Source: SG-bin7 sp964498095 (GTDB taxonomy: Bacteria; Bdellovibrionota; Bdellovibrionia; Bdellovibrionales; SG-bin7). From it: 64,000 nt of DNA. Shown here one piece after another: positions 8,531 to 15,862 of this stretch; position 1 is the first letter of the stretch; each line of letters opens with the position of its first letter. The notes under the pieces were generated by a model. That model made no database searches. It was not told where the DNA came from and saw only the letters and a program-made list of their open reading frames with translations. Position numbers and translations under genes: made by a program. Where the stretch lies: the NCBI GenBank assembly GCA_964498095.1, contig CAZCFY010000018.1, positions 14,089 to 78,088 on the forward strand, in the 5' to 3' direction.

Positions 8531-8572
8531 GAGGTTAACTCAAAAATTATAGAGGTTAGCTCGAAAATTATA
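8531..8572. repeat. Two tandem 21-bp direct repeats
   Basis: Units at 8531-8551 and 8552-8572 both begin GAGGTTA and end AAAATTATA and differ at two positions. A partial third GAGGTTA follows at 8578. They lie between the dyad and the end of potD. Function unknown; they could be protein-binding iterons or replication-slippage debris. Confidence 0.75.
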
Positions 8573-8587
8573 GAGTAGAGGTTAAAT

Positions 8588-9640
8588 TTAATAAGACTTA
8601 GCTTCGATCCACATTTGGTTCCAAACCGTGGCGGCGCCGCCTAAGTCTTGCAGATATTCTAGGGCTTCGAGAGGCAATTTGTGGATGTAGCTGGGTTTTA
8701 GAAAGTCGGATTCAACCATAGATTCGATAACGGCATTGGGAGAGCTGTACATTAACTCTTCGGAGGTTATCCGCGCGCTTTGCGCGTCCAGAATATGGTT
8801 AATAAAGGCGTGGGCCAAAGTCACATTTTTAGCCCCACGGGGGATTGCCAGAGTATCGGCCCAAATAACGCCGCCTTCTTTGGGCATCACAAAAACAAAC
8901 TCGGGATTTGAATTTATAATCTGACGGGCGTCGCCGCTATAAGCGTGGCCAATCCAAATATCGCCAGATAATAAATGTTGTTTTGGGTCACTGGAAAAAA
9001 CGCGCACCTTTGATTTTAGCTTGATAAGCAAATTTTTTGCTTGCGCGACTTCGGCCGTGTTTTGTGTGTTTGTTGAAAAACCCAATTTTTTTAATAAAGC
9101 GCCTATGACCTCACGCTGATCATCTAGTAACGAGATATGACCGGCGTACTCATCGCGAAACAGAACGTCCCAAGAGTCTATAGGCTCTTTAATCAGTTTG
9201 GTATTGTAGATGAGTCCGGTTGTTCCCCAAGAATAGGGGACGGTAAAGCGTCCGGCCTCATCATAAGGAGCGTGTAAAAATTCGGATGCAATATTTTTTA
9301 AATTCGGAACCAGAGTTTTATCCAACTCCTGCAAGAGATTGCCGGCAATAAGTAAACGCACGGAATAGTCGGATGGGACAATAACGTCATACCCGGTGAC
9401 TCCGGCCTGAAGTTTTGCAAGCAACTCTTCGTTATTAGAAAAGTTATCGTAGCGGACTTTGCAGTTTTGGACTTTTTCAAAGGAAGAAAGCACGCTTTCG
9501 GGAAAGTAATTGCTCATCGCATAGAGCGTAAGAACGCGTTGACCAGGACCGGAACTATCTTTGGTGTGGATGTTTCGCAAGAAATTCGCGAAAAGTAATA
9601 TGAGGGCAAATACTCCAAAAATGGAAAAAATCTGCTTCAT
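8588..9640 (-). CDS. potD: Spermidine/putrescine ABC transporter, substrate-binding protein
   Basis: The 350-residue protein has an N-terminal hydrophobic export segment (about 3-20) and a PotD/PotF-type solute-binding fold. The family stretches YAMSNYFPESV (40-50), SNNEELLAKL (68-77), YDVIVPSDY (84-92) and SWGTTGLIYN (137-146) are clear. No lipobox Cys is evident, so it may be periplasmic and freely diffusing or anchored by an uncleaved helix. It captures polyamines for the PotABC membrane complex. It is the last gene of the potABCD operon and overlaps potC by 4 bases. Confidence 0.94.
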   Translation of the reverse strand: MKQIFSIFGVFALILLFANFLRNIHTKDSSGPGQRVLTLYAMSNYFPESVLSSFEKVQNCKVRYDNFSNNEELLAKLQAGVTGYDVIVPSDYSVRLLIAGNLLQELDKTLVPNLKNIASEFLHAPYDEAGRFTVPYSWGTTGLIYNTKLIKEPIDSWDVLFRDEYAGHISLLDDQREVIGALLKKLGFSTNTQNTAEVAQAKNLLIKLKSKVRVFSSDPKQHLLSGDIWIGHAYSGDARQIINSNPEFVFVMPKEGGVIWADTLAIPRGAKNVTLAHAFINHILDAQSARITSEELMYSSPNAVIESMVESDFLKPSYIHKLPLEALEYLQDLGGAATVWNQMWIEAKSY

Positions 9641-10407
9641 TGAGTTACCTTACGATTTTGTGTCCAAAAAGCCAAGCTCACAAGAAAAAAACTTGTCATT
9701 AAAATGAGCGCACAAAGTGCGTTTACTTCGGGACTTACGCCAAACTTTAACATCGAATAAATTTTTAGGGGTAAAACTGTCGCACCCGCACCAGAGGTAA
9801 AAAACGAAATGATAAAATCATCAAAGCTTAAAGTAAAAACCATGAGCATTCCCGAGATCAGAGCTGGCCATAGTTGAGGTATAAGAATGTCAAAAATTAT
9901 TTTCCATGGGCCCGCCCCCAAGTCCGAGGCGGCCTCTTCAAGAAGAGGATCAATAGATAAAATACGCGACCGTACTAACGTAGCGACATAAGCGCTGCCA
10001 AAAGCACTGTGCGCAATCACAATCGAAAACTTACCTAGAGGAATGCCAATTAAGACAAAGAAACATAAAAGCGACAAGCCCTGAACGATTTCGGGAAAGA
10101 TAATAGGTAAGGTAGATGTATGCCGTAAGACGGTGCGTTCGCGCCGGCGGCCGCGCACGGAAATGACCCCCACGCAGAGTCCTAATACCAAACTCAACGC
10201 GGTCGCTTGTACGGCAACCTCAAGAGAAGTGGCGAGGGCATCGAGGATGGCTTGGTTCATAAAAAGTTTTCTATACCAAGAAAAAGTAAAACCCTGCCAG
10301 ACGGCGCCGCGCGGGGCGGTGTTAAAAGATAAAACAACCAAAACTACCATCGGCAAAAATAAAAACATATAAACGAGTGTGACGAAAAGTCCGCCGATGG
10401 CCTTCAC
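9637..10407 (-). CDS. potC: Spermidine/putrescine ABC transporter permease PotC
   Basis: A 256-residue type I ABC permease with about six transmembrane segments and the coupling-loop EAA motif LLEEAASDLGAG, followed by LIPQLWPALISG. It pairs with PotB to form the membrane channel for polyamine uptake. Start and stop overlap both neighbours by 4 bases (ATGA type), so the operon is translationally coupled. Confidence 0.93.
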   Translation of the reverse strand: MKAIGGLFVTLVYMFLFLPMVVLVVLSFNTAPRGAVWQGFTFSWYRKLFMNQAILDALATSLEVAVQATALSLVLGLCVGVISVRGRRRERTVLRHTSTLPIIFPEIVQGLSLLCFFVLIGIPLGKFSIVIAHSAFGSAYVATLVRSRILSIDPLLEEAASDLGAGPWKIIFDILIPQLWPALISGMLMVFTLSFDDFIISFFTSGAGATVLPLKIYSMLKFGVSPEVNALCALILMTSFFLVSLAFWTQNRKVTQ

Positions 10408-11267
10408 ACGAACAACTCCCCATCATCGCCTTTATTGACTTTTTCAAACGCTATCAGGCAGAGACCAATCATTAAAATAAGAACAACGCTGATGGCGGCT
10501 CCCAGAGGCCAATTGCGCACGGTCAAAAATTGTTGCGAAAGCAAATTTCCAATGAAAAGATTTGTTCCCCCACCTAAAATATCGGGAATGACGAATTCAC
10601 CGAGAGCAGGAATGAACACCATTAAACTTCCGGCGGCGAGTCCCGGTGCGCAGAGGGGTAAAGTAATCTTAAAAAAGCGCTTTAGGCGTCCAGCTCCTAA
10701 ATCAGCGGCGGCCTCAAGGAGTTTTACATCCAATTTTTCAACACTGACATAAAGACTCATGGCCATGTAGGGCAAGTAGTTATAAAACATTCCGATGAAC
10801 ACGGCCTTCGAAGTAAATAACCAGTGAATCGCCTGGGGGCCAAAGCCAAGACCTTCAAGCACATGGTTGATCCAACCATTATCAGAGAGCAGAACCATCC
10901 ACGCATAAGTGCGAATTAAAAAATTTGTCCAAAAGGGAATTATGAGCAAAAAGAACAAAGCGTTTCGCCAGCGCCCAGCCACGAAAACCAAGAAGAGAGC
11001 CAAGGGAAAACCAACGAAAATGCATGCCACGGTCGTAAAGGCCGCAAGAGTGATAGAGCGCCACAGTGACGCTAAAATCGTCGCGCCATATTCGGGGTCA
11101 AAAAGTTTGCGGTAACTTTCGATATTAAAGGTCCAATCAAGTCCCCCGATATCGTTTCGGGTGAGAAAGCTTATGACGATCACGTACATCAGTGGAGCAA
11201 GCACCAACATTATCGCCCAGATCCACGCAAACATTGAAAAGCCGAGATACGGTTTAGACTTATACAT
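10404..11267 (-). CDS. potB: Spermidine/putrescine ABC transporter permease PotB
   Basis: A 287-residue permease with six predicted transmembrane segments. The first starts near residue 11 and the EAA coupling motif reads LLEAAADLGAG, followed by ITLPLCAPGLAAG. It is the PotB partner of PotC. It begins 2 bases after the end of potA and overlaps potC by 4 bases. Confidence 0.93.
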   Translation of the reverse strand: MYKSKPYLGFSMFAWIWAIMLVLAPLMYVIVISFLTRNDIGGLDWTFNIESYRKLFDPEYGATILASLWRSITLAAFTTVACIFVGFPLALFLVFVAGRWRNALFFLLIIPFWTNFLIRTYAWMVLLSDNGWINHVLEGLGFGPQAIHWLFTSKAVFIGMFYNYLPYMAMSLYVSVEKLDVKLLEAAADLGAGRLKRFFKITLPLCAPGLAAGSLMVFIPALGEFVIPDILGGGTNLFIGNLLSQQFLTVRNWPLGAAISVVLILMIGLCLIAFEKVNKGDDGELFV

Positions 11268-11269
11268 GG

Positions 11270-12367
11270 CTAATCACAAAAGAAGTGGGATTGGCCACTT
11301 GACCAAGCCAGATGGACTTTATCATTAACTTGAAAAACCTTTTTAGCTAGCTTTTGACTGTTTTGTTGAAAGACAGAGACATTGACCCCGTTTTTTAAGG
11401 TAACTTCGTATTGCGTATGGGTGCCCAAATAGCTTTGCGCGCGGATTGTTCCTTCCACGGAATTTTCTATGGTCGGAGGTTTACGCGAAAACAAAGTTAT
11501 CTTTTCCGGCCTTAAGCAAAGCATGCCCTTGATACCTGGTTTGCGGCAATGTTCGGGAGGTTCTACGAAAAACGATCCGGCATTTTCCACGTCAATAAGA
11601 TAGCGGCCGCTGTCGTCGGTTCGCAAAGCACCTTCGAGTTTGTTAATTCCGCCAACAAAGCTCGCCACGAAAAATGTTTTTGGGAACTCGTAAATTTCGT
11701 TTGGCGTACCGACTTGGACGATTTCGCCCTTGTTCATTACGGCAACACGGTCACTCATGTTGAGCGCTTCTTGTTGATCATGCGTGACGAAAATGAAAGT
11801 CGTTTTTACCCGGCGTTGGATACTCATTAACTCTTGTTGCAGCTGCAAACGGAGTTTCATATCTAAAGCGCCAAGCGGTTCGTCCAAAAGCAGAATTTTA
11901 GGCATATTAACGAGGGCGCGGATAAGAGCTACGCGTTGTTGTTCACCACCACTCAGAGTTTGAATACGGCGGTGGCCTTGGTCCTTAAGACTGGCCAATT
12001 CTAGCATTTCTTCCACGCGGGTTTTAATCGCATCTTCAGGAGCTTTTTGACAGCGCAGACCAAATGCGACGTTATCGTAAATGTTCATGTGCGGGAAGAG
12101 AGCGTAACGCTGAAAGACCGTGTGGATATCACGTTCATGGGCCGACACTTTTGTAATTTCTTCGCCACCGAGTTTAAGGGAACCACGGTCTGGGTGTTCT
12201 AAACCGGCAATGAGTCGGAGCAAAGTGGTTTTGCCGCAGCCACTAGGGCCCAAAATAGATAAAAATTCGCCATTGGAAACCGATAGGTTGATTCCACGAA
12301 CTGCTAGTTTACTTCCGAATTGCTTTTCAACCCCTATGACTTCTAACACTGTGCGCTCTTTTCGCAA
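11270..12367 (-). CDS. potA: Spermidine/putrescine ABC transporter ATPase PotA
   Basis: The 365-residue ATPase drives polyamine import. Walker A GPSGCGKTT is at 40-48, the signature LSGGEQQ at 138-144 and Walker B LLLDEP at 159-164, followed by the H-loop in FVTHDQQEA. Residues beyond about 240 form the C-terminal TOBE-type regulatory domain usual in PotA/MalK-like ATPases. It is the first gene of the operon. In the 42 bases separating it from lolD I see only a short TTTCGC/GCGAAA inverted repeat. Confidence 0.95.
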   Translation of the reverse strand: MRKERTVLEVIGVEKQFGSKLAVRGINLSVSNGEFLSILGPSGCGKTTLLRLIAGLEHPDRGSLKLGGEEITKVSAHERDIHTVFQRYALFPHMNIYDNVAFGLRCQKAPEDAIKTRVEEMLELASLKDQGHRRIQTLSGGEQQRVALIRALVNMPKILLLDEPLGALDMKLRLQLQQELMSIQRRVKTTFIFVTHDQQEALNMSDRVAVMNKGEIVQVGTPNEIYEFPKTFFVASFVGGINKLEGALRTDDSGRYLIDVENAGSFFVEPPEHCRKPGIKGMLCLRPEKITLFSRKPPTIENSVEGTIRAQSYLGTHTQYEVTLKNGVNVSVFQQNSQKLAKKVFQVNDKVHLAWSSGQSHFFCD

Positions 12368-12409
12368 AAAATCGCGAAACTTGCAAGAAAAACTAAGCCA
12401 GAATTATTT

Positions 12410-13090
12410 TCAAACGGAGATGCCGTCTTTGAGTCGAATCACGCGTTGGAAACGCGTGGAAAATTGCGTGTTATGGGTAACTACAACGAGCGTAATTCCA
12501 TATTTTTGCCGTAAACTAAAAAATAAATCTTCAATAATCTTGCCATTGGCGGTGTCAAGATTGCCGGTAGGTTCATCGGCAAACAAAACCTCGGGATTAT
12601 TGACGAGGGCGCGCGCAATGGCCACGCGTTGGCATTCCCCGCCGCTCAGCTCACTTGGGAAATGGGTGAGTCTATGCCCCATGCCAATCTGATTTAACAA
12701 AGCCGTGGCCTTTTCTCGCGCTTCATTTTGGCTGCTGCCACTGATCTGGCATGGAATCATTACATTTTCCAGGGCCGTAAATTCGGCAAGAAGATGATGG
12801 AATTGAAATACAAATCCCATCTTTTTGTTGCGGAGGTCAGCAAGGTCATCGTCAGAATAATCTTGTAAATTTTTATCGTTAAAAAATATTTTTCCAGCGC
12901 TTGGACGATCCAGCGCGCCCAATAAATGCAATAGCGTACTTTTTCCCGCGCCGGAAGAACCGACGATACATACGGCCTCGCCTCTTTGAATGTTAACGCT
13001 GATGTTTTTTAGAATTTCAAGTCTTCCCATGGCTTGCGGATAGGATTTACACAAGCCTTCAGTTCTAATTAGTGGTGCACTTTTATTCAT
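12410..13090 (-). CDS. lolD: Lipoprotein-releasing ABC transporter ATPase LolD
   Basis: LolD powers extraction of lipoproteins from the inner membrane for delivery to the outer membrane. The 226-residue ATPase has Walker A GSSGAGKST (44-52), a Q-loop in FVFQFHHLL, signature LSGGECQRVAIARAL and Walker B VLFADEPTGNLD. The FQFHHLL segment is characteristic of LolD/MacB-type ATPases. The start at 13090 overlaps the lolC stop by 8 bases and has GAGGG upstream. A longer frame from 13105 is possible but less likely. Confidence 0.94.
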   Translation of the reverse strand: MNKSAPLIRTEGLCKSYPQAMGRLEILKNISVNIQRGEAVCIVGSSGAGKSTLLHLLGALDRPSAGKIFFNDKNLQDYSDDDLADLRNKKMGFVFQFHHLLAEFTALENVMIPCQISGSSQNEAREKATALLNQIGMGHRLTHFPSELSGGECQRVAIARALVNNPEVLFADEPTGNLDTANGKIIEDLFFSLRQKYGITLVVVTHNTQFSTRFQRVIRLKDGISV

Positions 13091-14297
13091 AGCGGAGACC
13101 CTCACAGGGATTTAAACGCGAGCCGCGCAGCGCTGGCAAGAGGGTAGATAAAAAACAAACTAAAAAAGTTGCCAGGAACACGGCACTTAAGTCCGTTAAA
13201 CGCAATTCGGCCTTAAAGACTTCAATTTTGTAAACGTCCGCCGGCATAAGGCCCCAGGATTCTTCCACCCATTTGAAAACTTTAGCTAAAGTGATCCCAA
13301 AAAGGATTCCCCCCGTAGCGCCGATGGCTCCTAAGAGAAGGCCTTGCATGGCAAAAATATTTACTATAAAAGCGCGCTTTCCACCCATGGATTTTAGAAT
13401 GCTGATCTCTGAGTATCGATTAATAACGCGTACATAAAGAGTGCTGGCTACGTTAAAACAAGCGGCCACGACCATAATAAGGACTACCAAAAATATCACG
13501 GCCTTTTCTATCTGAATCGCATCTAAAAGATTCTGGTTAATTTCATTCCAGGATTTCGCGCGGTAAGGGTAACCGCCCAAATGCTTCAAAATCATTGCAC
13601 CCACGGCGGGTGCGCGATCAGCATCTTTAATTTTTATTCTTAAACCTAAAATCGCGTCGCCTATTTGCGCTAAATTTTGCGTGGATTCTAAGTCCATAAC
13701 GGCGATGCGCTCGTTATAATCGTATTTGCCGAGGTCTAAAATCCCGGCGACTTTAAATTTTCCGACCCGGGGTGAAAACTTTTTTAAATTCGAAGGCGAG
13801 GGCTTGGGTAAAATAATCTTAATAGTATCCCCAACCTCAGCCTTTAAAATCGTCGCAAGTCCCTTGCCAATAAGGATGGATTCCGCGCCTAAACTAAATT
13901 GGCCACGGATGACCCGCTTTTGCACGCTTAATACAGAACGGTAAGAGGCTTCTTCTAAACCCTCGACACGTACTCCGGCGATCTTACCTTTGTGGGCGGC
14001 AATGGCCTCCAGGGAAATAAAAGGTGACATGGAAACGACGTCGGGAAATTTTTGTTTTATTTCTTCGCGTTGTTCGGCATCCAAATTTAAATGAGATCCC
14101 CAGCGGGTAATGGTAAGGTGGCCAACCACGTCGACAATGGCACTTTTAAGGGCGGTTTCAAATCCACTAAATACGGCCATCGAGACTATTAAACTTCCCA
14201 CGCCTAAGATCATTCCTAAGACTGCTAAGATAGCGGTTGGGTCGCGGAAGGTGCGGGCCAAATTCAAAAACCTAAGTGCCAAGCGAAATTTAAGCAT
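13083..14297 (-). CDS. lolC: Lipoprotein-releasing ABC transporter permease (LolC/LolE family)
   Basis: The 404-residue protein has the MacB/LolC/LolE layout: one N-terminal transmembrane helix (about 22-45), a large periplasmic domain, and three C-terminal helices (about 265-292, 315-345, 370-392). It starts with LALRFL and AILAVLGMILGVGSLIVSMAVFSGFE, a strong LolC/E signature. Only one permease gene accompanies lolD, so it may act as a homodimer (LolF-like) or a second subunit may be elsewhere. It lies directly after prfB on the same strand. Confidence 0.92.
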   Translation of the reverse strand: MLKFRLALRFLNLARTFRDPTAILAVLGMILGVGSLIVSMAVFSGFETALKSAIVDVVGHLTITRWGSHLNLDAEQREEIKQKFPDVVSMSPFISLEAIAAHKGKIAGVRVEGLEEASYRSVLSVQKRVIRGQFSLGAESILIGKGLATILKAEVGDTIKIILPKPSPSNLKKFSPRVGKFKVAGILDLGKYDYNERIAVMDLESTQNLAQIGDAILGLRIKIKDADRAPAVGAMILKHLGGYPYRAKSWNEINQNLLDAIQIEKAVIFLVVLIMVVAACFNVASTLYVRVINRYSEISILKSMGGKRAFIVNIFAMQGLLLGAIGATGGILFGITLAKVFKWVEESWGLMPADVYKIEVFKAELRLTDLSAVFLATFLVCFLSTLLPALRGSRLNPCEGLRYE

Positions 14298-14298
14298 C

Positions 14299-15418
14299 TT
14301 ATTCGTTCTTCACATTTTGTTTTAAGAAAGCTTCGATAAACTCGTCAATTTTTCCATCCATGACGGTATTTACCTGGCTCGTTTCATGAGACGTTCGGTG
14401 GTCCTTTACTAATTGATAGGGCTGAAAAACATAAGAGCGTATCTGGCTTCCCCATTCGGCGGCTTTTTTACTAGATTCCAATTCCTCTTTTTTCTTATTT
14501 CGTGCCGCCATTTCCCGTTCATAAAGAGCTGCCTTTAACATTTTCATAGCTTTATCGCGGTTCGCATGTTGCGAGCGCTGGCTTTGGCATTGCACTATAA
14601 TTCCCGTGGGAATATGGGTCATGCGGATTGCTGAGTCCGTTTTATTTACGTGCTGACCGCCGGCGCCGCTCGCCCGATAAGTATCAACCTTTAAATCTTC
14701 GGGTTTAATTTCAATTTTAATTTCATCGTCAACTTCGGCCCATACAAAGACGCCGGCAAAACTCGTATGGCGGCGGGCATTGGAATCAAAAGGGCTGATG
14801 CGCACCAAGCGGTGCACGCCGCTTTCGGCCTTTAAATAGCCGTAGGCATAGGGGCCTTCAATCAAAAGTGTTGCGGATTTAATTCCCGCGCCTTCACCGT
14901 CACTCATTTCCATCACTTCGAGTTTATAACCATGATCAGAACAGTACTTAGAATACATGCGCAGGAGCATTTCCGCCCAGTCACAGGCCTCCGTGCCGCC
15001 GGCTCCGGCATTAATCGACAAGTAAGCGCTATTTTTATCAAGCGGGTCGCCAAGAAGCTTTTTAATCTCTAAGTCACGAACCATGAGTTTTAATTGCGCC
15101 GACTCGGACTTTAATTCTTCAAAACTTTTTTCGTCTTTTTCGGCCTGAATCATTTCCAGCAAGACAAGTCCGTCTTCAACTCGGGTATGTAAGTCCGTCC
15201 ATTGGCCAACGATTTTTTCTAAATCTGACTTTTCTTTGTTGAGCTTTTGTAATTTGCTTTGATCTTGCCAGACTTCCGGCTGCTGACATTGAGCTTCTAA
15301 TTCTTCTAAGCGCTTTTCTTTAGTGACGAGGTCAAAGATACCTCCGTAGGTCACTTGTGCGTTGCTGAAGATCCTTTAAATCATTGCGGACGTCGCTTAA
15401 TTCCGTAGCTAAACTCAT
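14299..15418 (-). CDS. prfB: Peptide chain release factor 2, programmed +1 frameshift
   Basis: RF2 ends translation at UGA and UAA. The gene is read in two parts. ATG at 15418 opens 28 codons (15418-15335, MSLATELSDV...RRYL), then an in-frame TGA (15334-15332) is bypassed by a +1 shift and reading continues from GAC at 15333 to 14299, giving about 372 residues. The C-terminal part contains the GAGGQ catalytic loop (RASGAGGQHVNK) and SPF (RISPFDSNARR), the RF2 stop-codon recognition tripeptide. A naive gene call would start at GTG 15354 and lose the N-terminus. Confidence 0.96.
15331..15346 (-). promoter_or_regulatory. RF2 programmed frameshift site
   Basis: On the minus strand the run CGGAGG TAT CTT TGA C is present: an internal Shine-Dalgarno-like GGAGG, three spacer bases, the slippery CTT and a TGA followed by C. 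This is the classic autoregulatory RF2 site, in which low RF2 favours the +1 shift and raises RF2 synthesis. Confidence 0.95.
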
Positions 15419-15436
15419 GCTAGATAAACTATCAGC

Positions 15437-15862
15437 TTAGATCTTGTCAGACAAGCTTTCAAAAATTTTATCTTGTAGCTCAAACATGGTCTTAGCGGCG
15501 CGGGCACTCTCTTCGTGATCGTATCCTAAGAGGTGCAGTACGCCATGAAGAAGCATGTAAGCAAGCTCGAGTTTAAAGGTAAGACCGTGTTCTTTGGCCT
15601 GTTTTTTAATCACTTGCGGGCATAAAACTAAATCGCCTAAGTGTCCTGGATAAGTACCTGCAAAACTTAAAACGTCAGTAGGTCTGTCTTTCCCTCGGTA
15701 CCGCTTATTAAGCCGGCGAATGCGCGCCGGTGGCACGAAAATTACGGTTAAGGTTTTCGTCAAAACTTTTTTGGGAAGTTTTTTTTCTAAAAGCTTAAGC
15801 CAAAGCTCAACTTTCTTTTTTGGAACGGAAGAGGAGGTGGCATTTGTAATATCGACAATCAT
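15437..15862 (-). CDS. ybeY: Endoribonuclease YbeY (rRNA maturation)
   Basis: The 141-residue protein carries the zinc-binding motif HGVLHLLGYDH with His-106, His-110 and His-116, the YbeY/UPF0054 signature, and the upstream RGKDRPTDVLSF segment. YbeY acts in 16S rRNA 3'-end maturation and ribosome quality control. Its ATG overlaps the end of the HD-phosphohydrolase gene by 4 bases, an order shared with the phoH-pgpH-ybeY arrangement in other bacteria; phoH is not in this window. Confidence 0.94.
   Translation of the reverse strand: MIVDITNATSSSVPKKKVELWLKLLEKKLPKKVLTKTLTVIFVPPARIRRLNKRYRGKDRPTDVLSFAGTYPGHLGDLVLCPQVIKKQAKEHGLTFKLELAYMLLHGVLHLLGYDHEESARAAKTMFELQDKIFESLSDKI

Noticed and set aside
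12368..12409. TTTCGC/GCGAAA hairpin between potA and lolD as a terminator
   Set aside because: The T-run lies in the loop rather than after the stem, so it does not fit an intrinsic terminator.
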